Source: Gemmatimonadota bacterium
GTDB taxonomy: Bacteria > Gemmatimonadota > Gemmatimonadetes > Gemmatimonadales > Gemmatimonadaceae
Length of the DNA stretch: 40,208 nucleotides
Assembly: GCA_031127225.1 (NCBI GenBank)
Contig: JARIEV010000015.1
Coordinates: forward strand, 1-40,208
Direction of reading: 5' to 3'
The position numbers and the translations under genes were made by a program. Numbering within the stretch: position 1 is the stretch's first letter; every line of letters starts with the position of its first letter. This document shows, piece after piece, positions 15,930-24,982 of the stretch. Under the pieces are notes generated by a model, which saw only the letters and a program-made list of their open reading frames with translations, made no database searches and had not been told where the DNA came from.

Positions 15930-15958
15930 AGCACCCGGTCCACGGGGAACCGGGTGCT
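15930..15958 (-). terminator. Hairpin between malonate-carrier gene and WYL pair, candidate terminator
   Basis: AGCACCCGGT (15930-15939) and ACCGGGTGCT (15949-15958) form ten perfect pairs with a nine-base loop. On the minus strand the stem is followed by a T-rich stretch (TCGTGTTTCGTG). It lies 72 bases past the stop of the carrier gene and 33 bases before the WYL start, so it most likely ends the malonate operon transcript. The rest of this 133-base gap shows no other recognisable element. Confidence 0.5.
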
Positions 15959-16030
15959 CCAATTCTACTGCACACCTCCGACAGGGCGAGTCTCCGGCGG
16001 TCATCACGCCGTTTCTCGACGCCGCTCGGG

Positions 16031-17275
16031 CTAGGCGATGAACATCGGCACCACAAACTGGCAGAACAGCGCACCGACCACCGTCATCGCGAATCCCCAC
16101 ACCAGCAGCTGGCGGAACAGCTGCCTGGTGTCGTAGCCGATCGGGACGGCCGCGATACACAGCGCCCCGATGGTGGACAGCGGAGACACGTCCACCAGCG
16201 CGGCGCCCACGTTGATGCTGATGGCGATCTGCAGCGGGTTGCCGCCGCCGAGCTTAGCCACCAGTCCGGGCACCGCGGGGAGGAAGGCGGGATACACCAC
16301 CCCCGACGTCGAACTGTACGTCGAGATCAGCCCCGTTACCCCGGCGATGACGCCGTTCACCGAGCCCGGCGTGGCCAGCTTCGCGAGGACGGTCGTGAAC
16401 AGATCCATGCCGCCGGTTTTCTCCAGCACGCCGATCAGCACGCTCACCCCGCACACCATCACGATCACCGGCCAGGGCACCTGCTTCAGCATCGCACTGT
16501 CGTCGCCAGTACCAATCACGACCAGCAACGCCGCTGCGGCGAACGCCGTGAGCCCCGGATTGAACTTCAGAAAGAGCACCGCGCTCACCCACAGCACGCC
16601 CACCGTCAGCGTGGTCCAGTGCGCCCGGGTGAACGCGTTCCCCGCCTCGTCGATCATGACCCGTCCGCCACGCAGCATCGCGGGGCCGCCAAACATCGCC
16701 CAGGCGGCCACCGCCACGATCGCGTGCGCTGCGAAGTTCATCACCAGCACTTCCGTGGCGTGACCGCCTAATCCCGCCTTCTCCATCAACGTCTGCACCA
16801 GCGCCCCGATGGCACTGATCGGCGACAGGTTGCCGGCGTTCGCCCCATTGCCGACCATCAACGCCATCAGGAACATCGGTGCCTTCGCGCGGTGTGCGAG
16901 TCCCATCGCGAGCGGTGCCATCAGCGCCGTCGTTGCCACCGATCCCGGTCCGCTCGTGGAAATCAGGCACGACAGCAGAAACACGAACGGCGGCAACAGC
17001 ACCGCGCGTCCTTGAAGCAGCCGAACGCCGTGGTGCGTGACCGCCTGCATCGTACCGTTGGCTTGCGCGATCCCGAACAGCAAGGTCACGCCAAGGAGCG
17101 TCAGAAAGAGTGACGACGGAAACACCGCCATCAGCTGCTCCACCTTCCAGTCGGCCGCGAACGTGGCAACACCCCAGGCCAACGCGACCGCGAGGACACC
17201 GACGTTGACGCGCGACGTCAGACTGGCTGCTACCACCAGCAGCAGCGCCAGCAGGGAGAGCAGCGCCGGACTCAC
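16031..17275 (-). CDS. matC: MatC/SLC13-type carboxylate carrier, probable malonate transporter
   Basis: The product has 414 residues and about eleven membrane helices. The order LLLVVAASLTSRVNVGVLAVALAWGV, FVFLLSCLISTSGPGSVATTALMAPLA, GNGANAGNLSPISAIGALV and GAALVDVSPLSTIGALC (each seen in shorter parts) fits the MatC N-terminal/SLC13-like carriers; the paired SGPGSVATTAL and DVSPLSTIGAL segments are the usual two-fold repeat around the substrate site. The GTG at 17275 was taken as the start because it overlaps the TGA of the upstream synthetase gene in a GTGA junction and the membrane protein begins there. Its neighbour makes malonyl-CoA, so malonate is the most likely substrate; other dicarboxylates are possible. 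Confidence 0.82.
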   Translation of the reverse strand: MSPALLSLLALLLVVAASLTSRVNVGVLAVALAWGVATFAADWKVEQLMAVFPSSLFLTLLGVTLLFGIAQANGTMQAVTHHGVRLLQGRAVLLPPFVFLLSCLISTSGPGSVATTALMAPLAMGLAHRAKAPMFLMALMVGNGANAGNLSPISAIGALVQTLMEKAGLGGHATEVLVMNFAAHAIVAVAAWAMFGGPAMLRGGRVMIDEAGNAFTRAHWTTLTVGVLWVSAVLFLKFNPGLTAFAAAALLVVIGTGDDSAMLKQVPWPVIVMVCGVSVLIGVLEKTGGMDLFTTVLAKLATPGSVNGVIAGVTGLISTYSSTSGVVYPAFLPAVPGLVAKLGGGNPLQIAISINVGAALVDVSPLSTIGALCIAAVPIGYDTRQLFRQLLVWGFAMTVVGALFCQFVVPMFIA

Positions 17276-18750
17276 GCCGCAGTCCAGGGCGGCAATAGAT
17301 GTCGCTGCACTTTGCCCAACGCCGTCCGTGGCAGCGCATCCACCCGCACGAAACCGCGCGGCACTTTGAACGAGGCCAGCTGCGTCCGGACCTGCTGCGC
17401 AAGCGCCTCGAGATTCACCGCGGCGTCGCACACGAGATACGCCACCGGCACTTCACCGCGCACCGCATCCTTCACCCCGACCACCGCGGCTTCGTGCACG
17501 CCGTCCTGCTCAGCCAGCAGCTCCTCGATTTCACGCGGGTAAATGTTGAAGCCACCCGAGATGATCAGATCGCTGCGTCGCCCTTCCAGCGTGATGTAGC
17601 CGTCCGCCGCGCGCACGCCCACATCACCGGTGCGAAACCAGCCATCCGCGAAAGCCACCGCCGTGGCATCGGGACGACGCCAGTAGCCGTCGCACACATT
17701 CGGCCCGCGCACCCACAACTCGCCGCTCGTACCATCGGGCACATCCACACCAGCCTCGTCCACGATGCGCACCACCGTCATCGGCATCGGAAAACCCACG
17801 GTGCCGGGGCGACGCTCACCATAAAACGGATTGCTCACGTTCATGAGCGTCTCGGTCATCCCGTAGCGCTCCAGAATCACGTGCCCGAACCGCTCCCGGA
17901 ACGCCTCCATGACGGGGGCGGGCAACGGCGCCGAGCCCGACACGAACAAGCGGGACCGCGCACCGATGGCGGCGGCGCGCTCAGGCGCGACCTCGAGCAG
18001 GCGCACGAACATCGTTGGCACGCCGAAGAACACCGTGGGCTGATACGCCTCGAACCAGTCGGCCGCCCGCTCGTGCTCGAAGCGCTCGACCAGTCGCATA
18101 TGGCAGCCACTCAGCAGCCACACATGCAGGCCGTTGCCCAGCCCATGCACGTGGAACAGCGGCAGCACGGCGAGATACCGGTCGTCGCTGGTGAACTCCC
18201 ACGCGCTGGTGAGCGCCAGCGCGTTTGCCGCGAAGTTGCCGTGTGTGAGCACCGCGCCCTTCGAGGCGCCGGTGGTCCCCGAGGTGTACACGAGCGCGGC
18301 GGGCGTATTCGCCACACTCTGCACCGTGATCCGCTCAGACAACTGTGGCGCAGCCTCCGCACGCAAGGCTTCGAGATTCCACGACGTCACGCCCGCCGGC
18401 AGGTCGCCTTGCTGGGCGGCGGTGGTCACCACCGCCACCGGTGCCGCATCGCTCACGATGTGCGTGATCTCGCGCTCGCGATACAGCACGTTGATCGGCA
18501 CCACGATGATGCCGGTCTTGATGCACGCCAGCCAGAGATCGATGATCTCGACCCGGTTCGTCAAATAGAAGGCCAGCCGATCGCCCGCGTTCACTCCACG
18601 TGCGCGTAGCGCATGCGCCATCCGGTTGCTGCGTGCTTCAAGTGCACCGAAGGTCAGTGCGAGGGGCTGGCCGGTTGGATCAAGACAGTCAAGCGCGGGG
18701 GACGCGGCGCGGCCGAGCAACGACCGATCGTAGAGGGCAAGGAGTGACAT
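17272..18750 (-). CDS. matB: Malonyl-CoA synthetase-like acyl-CoA ligase (MatB type)
   Basis: The product has 492 residues, the normal length for MatB. It belongs to the adenylate-forming ligases, which activate an acid with ATP and transfer it to CoA. Motifs: YTSGTTGASKG (155-165), ERYGMTET (294-301), GWFRTGDVG (370-378), GRRSDLIISGG (390-400) and the catalytic Lys480 in RTALGK. The segment after ERYGMTET, MNVSNPFYGERRPGTVG, is characteristic of malonyl-CoA synthetases, which have TSNPYDGERVPG-like sequence here. With the carrier gene coupled downstream it would bring malonate in and turn it into malonyl-CoA. No malonyl-CoA decarboxylase (matA) is in the window. The ATG at 18750 was chosen over a TTG three codons upstream. 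Confidence 0.87.
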   Translation of the reverse strand: MSLLALYDRSLLGRAASPALDCLDPTGQPLALTFGALEARSNRMAHALRARGVNAGDRLAFYLTNRVEIIDLWLACIKTGIIVVPINVLYREREITHIVSDAAPVAVVTTAAQQGDLPAGVTSWNLEALRAEAAPQLSERITVQSVANTPAALVYTSGTTGASKGAVLTHGNFAANALALTSAWEFTSDDRYLAVLPLFHVHGLGNGLHVWLLSGCHMRLVERFEHERAADWFEAYQPTVFFGVPTMFVRLLEVAPERAAAIGARSRLFVSGSAPLPAPVMEAFRERFGHVILERYGMTETLMNVSNPFYGERRPGTVGFPMPMTVVRIVDEAGVDVPDGTSGELWVRGPNVCDGYWRRPDATAVAFADGWFRTGDVGVRAADGYITLEGRRSDLIISGGFNIYPREIEELLAEQDGVHEAAVVGVKDAVRGEVPVAYLVCDAAVNLEALAQQVRTQLASFKVPRGFVRVDALPRTALGKVQRHLLPPWTAA

Positions 18751-18792
18751 GGCGCGCAAGGTACCCCGCCCCCCCGCTCGGTCAAGCGCGTG

Positions 18793-19263
18793 TCACGAAA
18801 GTCCGAGCGCACGCACCATGGCCTGCACGCCGGCCAACTGCAGTCCATCCTCTTCAAAGACGATCACCCCAAGCAGGGCGTGCGCCACATCATCCGGCAG
18901 CCGGTCCACCCGGAACACCTGAATCACCGGCCCTGCCGCCATCGCGTCACGCAGCCGCGGATGTGACCACCCGCCCTCCAGCGTTGGCGCCTGATCGCAG
19001 CCCGTGGTGAGCACCGTGCGCAGCGTCGATGCCGGCGCGCCGCGGTAGCACACCACCGGCAGCGCCGCCCCGAAGCTGCGCTCGAACAGCGCCTGCCACG
19101 CCATCGGCCGGGCCCCCTGATCACGGGCACCCGACGCCAGCACGACGCGCGGCGATTGGGCCAGCACGTGCATCCGCTGCACCGCATCCTGCAAATCGTC
19201 GAGAATGCGCGCCGCCCGATCGGGCGCCGCGTCGGGTCCTGAATTGCCAGAAGCATCGGCCAT
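18793..19263 (-). CDS. Conserved-looking protein of unknown function
   Basis: The product has 156 residues. There is no signal peptide, membrane helix or recognised motif. The first 25 residues are polar and probably disordered; the rest alternates helix and strand (ILDDLQDAVQRMHVLAQ, VVLASGARDQG, AALPVVCYRGAPAS, GPVIQVFRVDRLP, HALLGVIVFEEDG) and looks like a soluble alpha/beta domain, perhaps a small sensor or a diverged phage-lambda-like fold, but no family can be named. Codon use follows the GC-rich pattern of its neighbours, which supports it being a gene. It diverges from the MFS transporter gene with 48 bases between starts, and follows the matBC operon on the same strand about 42 bases upstream of its start. 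Confidence 0.65.
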   Translation of the reverse strand: MADASGNSGPDAAPDRAARILDDLQDAVQRMHVLAQSPRVVLASGARDQGARPMAWQALFERSFGAALPVVCYRGAPASTLRTVLTTGCDQAPTLEGGWSHPRLRDAMAAGPVIQVFRVDRLPDDVAHALLGVIVFEEDGLQLAGVQAMVRALGLS

Positions 19264-19311
19264 CCTCCAATCTTCTCTTCCGCCCGCGGCGCAGCCACCC
19301 CAAGAGACCCC

Positions 19312-20472
19312 GTGTTCACACTTTTCGTCGTTGTCTTTCTCGATCTGATCGGGTTCGGGATGATCATCCCGGTCTTTCCGTTCTATGCGGAACAGGTCGG
19401 CGTGGCCCCGGCCTCGGTCATTTTCTTCCTCGGGCTCTATTCACTCGGGCAGCTGGTGGGCGCCCCGATCTGGGGGAGCCTCTCCGATCGCATCGGCCGC
19501 CGCCCGGTGCTGCTCGCCACGTTGCTGGCCAATACCGCCGCCTCGCTGATGCTGGCCTTCAGCACCACCGGCGCGATGCTGGCCGTCTCCCGCATCGTCG
19601 CGGGACTGGCCGCCGGCAACATCTCGGCGGCCTACGCCTACACCACCGACATCACCACCGACGCCAACCGCCCCAAGGCGCTCGGCCTGCTCGGCTCGGC
19701 CTTCGGCGTTGGCTTCATCCTCGGCCCCGCGCTCGGCGGCCTCCTGGCCGGCGCCCACCCCGAGAATGGTGCCGGCTTTGCCCGCGTGGCCTACGGCGCC
19801 GCGGTGCTCTCACTCGTGGCCTTCTTCCTGACGCTGTTCCGACTCCCGGAATCACTCCCCCCCGAAAAACGTCGCGCGAAGTCGACGAAACGCGTGGGCA
19901 TGACCACGTTCTTCACGCGCCCCGTCCTCCGGGATCTGCTCATCGCCACCATCATCGTGGTCGCCGCCGTCGCCCTCTTCCAGAGCACGCTGGCGCTTTT
20001 CACCGCCGACCGGCTCGGTGTCGGTCCGCGGACGCTGGGGTGGATCTACGGCTTCGTCGGCGTCATCTCCGTCGTGGTGCAGGCCGGCGTCATCGGTCCG
20101 CTCACGCGCCGCTTCGGCGCCCAGGCCCTCACCCGCGCCGGCGCCGTCCTCGTCGCCATCGGGATGGGGTGTGTCCCCGCCTCGCACTCCATCGGGGTGC
20201 TGCTGGTCGCCCTCGGGGTCTTCGGCGTCGGCTCCGCGCTCTTCAATCCCAGCATGAGCGGACTCGTCGCCACCGCCGCTGCCCCGCACGAGCGGGGCAG
20301 CGTGCTCGGCGCCTATCAGGGCGCCGCAAGCATGGGCCGCGTGATCGGCCCCTTCGCGGCCAGCGGCGTCGCGAGCGCGACCTCGCTCTCCATGCCCTTT
20401 CTAGTCGGTGCGGTGGTGTCGCTGGCCGGCGCCCTGCTCATTCACACGCGTCCCCGAGCAACGCGCGGCTGA
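19312..20472 (+). CDS. MFS transporter, TetA/multidrug-like
   Basis: The product has 386 residues and twelve predicted helices. The N-terminal FVVVFLDLIGFGMIIPVFPFYAE and the loop motif GSLSDRIGRRPVLL (the MFS motif A, G-x3-D-R-x-G-R-R) are those of the TetA/Bcr-like drug:proton antiporters, and GFILGPALGG is motif C, which marks antiporters. A second motif-A-like loop (GPLTRRFGAQ) lies in the C-terminal half. The start is a GTG at 19312; no ATG fits, and the first helix begins two residues later, so the cytoplasmic tail is very short. It stands alone, diverging from an unknown gene and converging on the M24 peptidase gene. The substrate cannot be predicted. Confidence 0.92.
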   Translation: MFTLFVVVFLDLIGFGMIIPVFPFYAEQVGVAPASVIFFLGLYSLGQLVGAPIWGSLSDRIGRRPVLLATLLANTAASLMLAFSTTGAMLAVSRIVAGLAAGNISAAYAYTTDITTDANRPKALGLLGSAFGVGFILGPALGGLLAGAHPENGAGFARVAYGAAVLSLVAFFLTLFRLPESLPPEKRRAKSTKRVGMTTFFTRPVLRDLLIATIIVVAAVALFQSTLALFTADRLGVGPRTLGWIYGFVGVISVVVQAGVIGPLTRRFGAQALTRAGAVLVAIGMGCVPASHSIGVLLVALGVFGVGSALFNPSMSGLVATAAAPHERGSVLGAYQGAASMGRVIGPFAASGVASATSLSMPFLVGAVVSLAGALLIHTRPRATRG

Positions 20473-20514
20473 CGGCGGCGGACCGGCACGGTCCCACTGT
20501 CTAGCAGGCCCCAC

Positions 20515-20549
20515 GCGGTGATGTCTCCAGTATTTTGAGACATCACCGC
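20515..20549. terminator. Perfect 13-bp inverted repeat between convergent genes
   Basis: GCGGTGATGTCTC (20515-20527) and GAGACATCACCGC (20537-20549) are perfect complements around a nine-base AT-rich loop. It lies in the 100-base gap between the MFS gene and the convergent M24 peptidase gene and most likely ends both transcripts. Neither side has a real T-tract, so termination may need Rho, or the element may do something else. The arms contain GATGTCTC, less GC-rich than usual for terminators here. Confidence 0.55.
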
Positions 20550-20572
20550 TACATCATCAAATCAGCAATCCG

Positions 20573-21868
20573 TCAAGAACGGGCAAACGGCTGCTCCAGA
20601 CTCGGCGACTGCGGCGTGAACAGCTCCGCCCCGCTCTCCGTGATCACCATGTCGTCCTCCAGACGGATGCCGAATTCGCCCGGGATGTAGATCCCCGGCT
20701 CGTCCGAGAACACCATCCCCGGACGCAGCGGCAGCGTGTTGCCGCGCACGAGATACGGCCACTCGTGCCCGTCCATCCCCATACCGTGTCCCACCCGGTG
20801 GCTGAAGTATTTGTAGTCGGGACCGAAGCCGGCATCGACAATCACCTTCCGCGCCGCGGCGTCCACCGCTTCACAGGGCACCCCGGGCTTGGCCGCCGCC
20901 AGCGCGGCGCTCTGGGCGCGGTGCTCGATCTCGAATACGTCCTTCATGCGCTGCGTCGCCTTCCCCAGCACGAAGGTGCGGGAAATGTCCGACGAGTACC
21001 CCTCCACCTTGCAGCCGCCGTCGATCAGCAGGATGCTCCCCTCACGCACCACCTGCGGCGTCGCACTCCCGTGGGGTAACGCCGAGTACTGGCCCACCTG
21101 CACGCCGGCGGACCCGCTGTAGCCCAGCTGCTGATGCGCGAGCTGCACCAGCCCTTCAAAGTCGTCCTGCGTCATCCCCTCGGCCAGCGACTTCCAGGCC
21201 GCCTCGTACGCCAGCAGCGTCACCGCGCTGGCATGCCGCATCAGCGCCAGCTCGTGCGCGTCCTTCACGATCCGGCAGCCGGCGGTGATGGGCGTGCCAC
21301 TCACCACCGTCACCCCCGGCACATGGGCGGCGCCGTCCGCGAACACGAAGCGGACCGTCTCTTCGGCCGCGATCGTGGCCGTGGACAGGCCGCGCGATGC
21401 GAGCCCCTTCCGCAGTAGCTCGTACGGGTTCTCGTGCTCCTCCCACGCCATCACCTCCGCCTCGCGCCCCAGCGGCCCCAGGTGGGCCTGCTCCATGGCG
21501 CGCTCCTCCTCGAACTTGGGGGTGATCAGGAACGCCGCCCCCTTCACCGGAATCACCGCCGCCAGCAACCGCTCGCTGAGCCCCCACTTGATGCCCGTGA
21601 AGTACTCCATGCTCGTCCCGCCGGTGAGCATCAAGGCATCGATCCGCTGCTCGCGCATCAACCCGCGGGCCTTTTCCAGCCGCCCCAGACGCTCCGCGAC
21701 CGAGATCGGCGTGACCCCGTCGCGCATGGGGCGCAGCGCCCGGATGGCCGGCGGCATCGCCGCCGGCGGCTGCCCGCCACCCGCGGCCGCAGCGACCGCC
21801 GGGGTGGATATGACCGCGCCCGCCATGAGGGTGGAAGCGGATCCCAGGAAATCTCGACGTGTGGCCAT
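20573..21868 (-). CDS. Tat-exported M24 family metallopeptidase (Xaa-Pro peptidase)
   Basis: The product has 431 residues. The first residues, MATRRDFLGS, are a twin-arginine signal followed by a hydrophobic stretch and an AVAAAA cleavage region, so export in folded form is expected, fitting a metal-loaded enzyme. Residues 55-200 are the N-terminal creatinase-like domain; residues 205-425 are the M24 pita-bread domain with all five metal ligands: Asp283 (LLIDGG), Asp294 (SDISRTF), His361 (VGHGMG), Glu390 (SDEPGIY) and Glu404 (RLEDDM). It should release N-terminal residues before proline from peptides in the periplasm. It diverges from the SusC gene with a 144-base shared gap, which suggests joint use in peptide scavenging. 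Confidence 0.92.
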   Translation of the reverse strand: MATRRDFLGSASTLMAGAVISTPAVAAAAGGGQPPAAMPPAIRALRPMRDGVTPISVAERLGRLEKARGLMREQRIDALMLTGGTSMEYFTGIKWGLSERLLAAVIPVKGAAFLITPKFEEERAMEQAHLGPLGREAEVMAWEEHENPYELLRKGLASRGLSTATIAAEETVRFVFADGAAHVPGVTVVSGTPITAGCRIVKDAHELALMRHASAVTLLAYEAAWKSLAEGMTQDDFEGLVQLAHQQLGYSGSAGVQVGQYSALPHGSATPQVVREGSILLIDGGCKVEGYSSDISRTFVLGKATQRMKDVFEIEHRAQSAALAAAKPGVPCEAVDAAARKVIVDAGFGPDYKYFSHRVGHGMGMDGHEWPYLVRGNTLPLRPGMVFSDEPGIYIPGEFGIRLEDDMVITESGAELFTPQSPSLEQPFARS

Positions 21869-22012
21869 GCCGTGCTCCGGTGGTGTGAATGGGACAAGTG
21901 TCTACCTTTATAGCGCTCGAACGCCCGATCGTCGAGAGTATCGACCGGGCCTTCCGGATCGGCGGGTGCGGTTCACCACACCCGCGTCGCTTTTCATCAC
22001 TGTGAGGATTCT
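21869..22012. promoter_or_regulatory. Divergent gap between M24 peptidase and SusC genes
   Basis: This 144-base region must carry the promoters of both genes. It holds an AT-rich patch (CTTTATAG around 21906-21913) that could supply a -10 box on either strand, and a seven-pair inverted repeat, GCGGGTG (21962-21968) with CACCCGC (21979-21985), 28 bases upstream of the SusC start. A GAGGA at 22004-22008 gives the SusC GTG a good ribosome binding site. No operator could be defined. Confidence 0.35.
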
Positions 22013-24982
22013 GTGCTTCTTCCCTTCCTTCGGCGCGTGGTGCCGGCAGGACGGCACGCCACCGCCATGTGCGGACTCGCGTTGTCGTTGGCCGCCGCCG
22101 CACCGCTGATCGCCCAGTCCACTGGTACCGTCACCGGCCGTGTGGTCGATGGCGACAACGGTCAGCCGATCGCCGCCGCGCAAGTCACCGTGGCCGGCAC
22201 CCAGCTCGGTCGCGCCACCGGTGACGACGGGCGCTTCACGCTCGCCAACATTCCGGCGGGCGCGCTCACCGTCACCGTCCGTCGCATCGGCTACCAACAG
22301 CAGTCGCGCGCCATCACACTGGCCGCCGGCGCGTCCGTCACCGTCGATTTCACGTTGAACAAGAGCAGCGTCTCGCTCGCCGGCGTCGTCGTCACCGCCA
22401 CCGGTGAAGAGCGCAAGAAGGAAGTCGGCAACGCCATCACCACCGTCGGCAGCGCAGACTTCGAACGGGGGGCGGTCGCGAACACGCAGCAGATCCTGCA
22501 GGGGCGCTCTACTGGCGTCACCATTCAGGCCAACGGCGGCGGTCCTGGCTCCGGCGGCACCATCCGGTTGCGCGGCGTCAACTCGATCACGCAGGGCAAC
22601 CGCCCGCTGATCTACATCGACGGCATCCGCATGTTCAACGGCAACTCGCCCACCGGCGTCTCCTCGCGCCAGTCCGTGTCGCCGCTCAACGACATCGCGG
22701 CGTCGGACATCGATCGCATCGAGGTGGTCAAAGGCCCGGCTGCCACGACCCTCTACGGCACCGAAGCCTCGGGCGGCGTGATTCAGATCTTCACCAAGCG
22801 CGGTCGTGAAGGCCCCGCCGTGTGGACGCTCGAAGCCAGCGCCGGCATCAACAGCATGGGCGACTTCGGACCACGCTCCGATCCCACGCGCATGTTCATC
22901 CGCGAATGCCGCGGGCCGAATGTCGTCGATGCCAACGGCGTCGCCTTCGAAGACGCCACCTGCCCCGAAAGCGGGTCGTGGCTCCAGAACGGCTTCCTCG
23001 GCCGCTACTCGCTGGGCGTGCGCGGCTCGGGCAGTGGCATCAATTACTCCATCTCCGGCAATCTCGAGAACGAAGCGGGCGTCCTGCGCGTCGGCAGCAA
23101 CAAGACCGGCGGCCTGCGCGCCAACCTCGGCTTCGCGCCCAGCAAGACCGTCACGCTGGCTCTCAACACGTCCTGGCAGCGCCGCAACACGGCGATGGTG
23201 TCCGAAGGCAACAGCGCCGACGGCTTCCTCCTGAACGTCTCGCGCGGCCCCGGCTCCAACTTCAAGGGCACCGGCTGCAGCACCGCCACGATCGCCTGCG
23301 TCCTCAACGACACGATCTTCTCGAAGTCCAACACCATCGGCGGCGATCACTTCATCACCGGCGGTACCGCCACGTGGAACCCGACGGCGAACATCAGCAA
23401 CCGCCTGTCCGTTGGCATTGACTACAACAACAACGACATCCGCACCATCAATCCGTTCGGCTTCCTGCGCACGCCGACCGGTGTGTACTACCAGACGCTC
23501 TGGAACCGTCAGCTCATGACGGTGGACCTCGCGAGCAGCTGGAAGCAGACGTTCGGCAAGAACTTCTCCGGGACGTCGTCGGTGGGTGGACAGCTGTTCG
23601 ACAGCCGGCTCAACTCCACCGATCTGCAGGGTGACAACTTCGCCGGCCCGGGCGTTCCCACGCTGGTTTCCGCATCGCTGCGTCAGATCGTCGACGTGAA
23701 TCAGCAGCGCGTCATCAACGCCGGCTTCTTTGCCCAGCAGATGATCGGCTGGCGCGATCGCCTGTTCGTGACCGCCGGCGCACGTGTCGACGGCAACTCC
23801 GCGTTCGGGTCCGGCTTCGGCCTGCAGACCTACCCGAAGCTGAGCATGTCGTACGTGCTCTCCGATGAATCGTTCTGGCCGTCAAACCTCATCGAAACGT
23901 TCAAGTTCCGCGCCGCCGTCGGCGAGGCCGGCAAGGCGCCGGGTGCCTTCGACGCCACACGCACCTGGAACCCGATCGCGGCCGAAGGCGGTCTCTCCGG
24001 CTTCACCCCGGGCCAGCTTGGTAATCCGAACCTCGGCCCCGAGCGTACGCGCGAAACCGAAGTGGGCTTTGACGCTGGCTTCTGGGGCGGCCGCCTCGGT
24101 GCCGTCTTTACCTACTTCAGTGCCCGCACCGACGACGCCATCATCAACGTCGCCTATCCGCCGTCACAGGGGTTCTCCAGCAACCAGCCGGAAAACGTCG
24201 GCACGATCTCCAACCAGGGCATCGAAGCGCAGCTCACCGCGTCATTCGACCCCACCAGCTGGGCGCGTCTCGAAACCCGCCTCCAGTACACGCGAATCAA
24301 GGGCGAAGCCGTTGACCTCGGGGGGCGCGTCCTCACGATCGACGCCCTGTCCCGCAGCTACGTGCGGGAAGGACTGCCGCTCCCGGCCTACATCGGACTC
24401 AAGGTCGCCAACCCGGAGGCGTTCGAAACACCGGTCATCGAACAAAATCAGTTCCTCGGCCAGACCTTCCCCGACCAGATCATCAATCCGTCCGTCACGC
24501 TCACGCTGTTCAAGAATCTCACCATTGATGCCGTCGGTGAATTCCAGAAGGGTGGACACCTGCTGAACGGTACCGGATTCCAGAACGCCGGTCTCGGCAT
24601 CTGGCAGCCCTGCTTCGCCGCGCAGAAGGCGCTGCGCGCCGCGGCCGCCGGTGACGCCTCGGCCCTCGCCAGCGTAAATGCACGCGACCGGATGCGCTGC
24701 TCCATCGTAGCCTCGCAGCGTGACTACAGCTATTGGGTCGAAAGCGCGGACTTTTTCAAGCTCCGCAGCGTCTCGGCCTCATATGAGGTGCCCAAGCGTT
24801 TCACCCCCGGCGCCCGCAACATGACCGTGTCCCTCGCCGGCCGGAATCTCTTCGTCAACACGAAGTACACCGGCTCCGACCCGGAAACGGCCGACCAGCG
24901 GACCAGCACGTTCTCGCGCCGCGACTACTACAACTTCTCGACCTACCGCACGTTCCTCTTCAGCGTGAGGACGAGCTTCTGA
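22013..24982 (+). CDS. SusC/RagA-family TonB-linked outer membrane transporter
   Basis: The product has 989 residues. After a signal peptide ending near PLIAQS comes a carboxypeptidase-D regulatory-like domain (about 37-120: TVTGRVVDGDNGQPI, IPAGALTVTVRRIGY). A plug domain follows (about 135-265), with ILQGRSTGVTI, RLRGVNSITQGNRPLIYIDG and EVVKGPAATTLYGTEASGG, the classic SusC plug sequences. The remaining 720 residues are the beta-barrel, ending with the terminal phenylalanine expected for outer-membrane insertion (VRTSF). SusC proteins work with a SusD lipoprotein lid, powered by TonB-ExbBD, to import oligosaccharides or peptides. The GTG at 22013 was chosen because of the GAGGA just upstream; an ATG at 22067 would cut the signal peptide. 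The SusD gene overlaps by one base. Confidence 0.96.
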   Translation: MLLPFLRRVVPAGRHATAMCGLALSLAAAAPLIAQSTGTVTGRVVDGDNGQPIAAAQVTVAGTQLGRATGDDGRFTLANIPAGALTVTVRRIGYQQQSRAITLAAGASVTVDFTLNKSSVSLAGVVVTATGEERKKEVGNAITTVGSADFERGAVANTQQILQGRSTGVTIQANGGGPGSGGTIRLRGVNSITQGNRPLIYIDGIRMFNGNSPTGVSSRQSVSPLNDIAASDIDRIEVVKGPAATTLYGTEASGGVIQIFTKRGREGPAVWTLEASAGINSMGDFGPRSDPTRMFIRECRGPNVVDANGVAFEDATCPESGSWLQNGFLGRYSLGVRGSGSGINYSISGNLENEAGVLRVGSNKTGGLRANLGFAPSKTVTLALNTSWQRRNTAMVSEGNSADGFLLNVSRGPGSNFKGTGCSTATIACVLNDTIFSKSNTIGGDHFITGGTATWNPTANISNRLSVGIDYNNNDIRTINPFGFLRTPTGVYYQTLWNRQLMTVDLASSWKQTFGKNFSGTSSVGGQLFDSRLNSTDLQGDNFAGPGVPTLVSASLRQIVDVNQQRVINAGFFAQQMIGWRDRLFVTAGARVDGNSAFGSGFGLQTYPKLSMSYVLSDESFWPSNLIETFKFRAAVGEAGKAPGAFDATRTWNPIAAEGGLSGFTPGQLGNPNLGPERTRETEVGFDAGFWGGRLGAVFTYFSARTDDAIINVAYPPSQGFSSNQPENVGTISNQGIEAQLTASFDPTSWARLETRLQYTRIKGEAVDLGGRVLTIDALSRSYVREGLPLPAYIGLKVANPEAFETPVIEQNQFLGQTFPDQIINPSVTLTLFKNLTIDAVGEFQKGGHLLNGTGFQNAGLGIWQPCFAAQKALRAAAAGDASALASVNARDRMRCSIVASQRDYSYWVESADFFKLRSVSASYEVPKRFTPGARNMTVSLAGRNLFVNTKYTGSDPETADQRTSTFSRRDYYNFSTYRTFLFSVRTSF

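Noticed and set aside
17299-18609. A 436-codon open frame antisense to the malonyl-CoA synthetase gene
   Set aside because: The sense strand encodes a complete ligase with all motifs; the antisense product is a histidine/arginine-rich shadow.
19029-20504. A 491-codon open frame overlapping the MFS gene in another plus frame
   Set aside because: The MFS frame has the family motifs; this one is arginine/proline-rich and starts antisense to another gene.
21908-23350. A 480-codon minus-strand frame under the SusC gene
   Set aside because: SusC is unambiguous on the plus strand; the antisense product has no recognisable domain.
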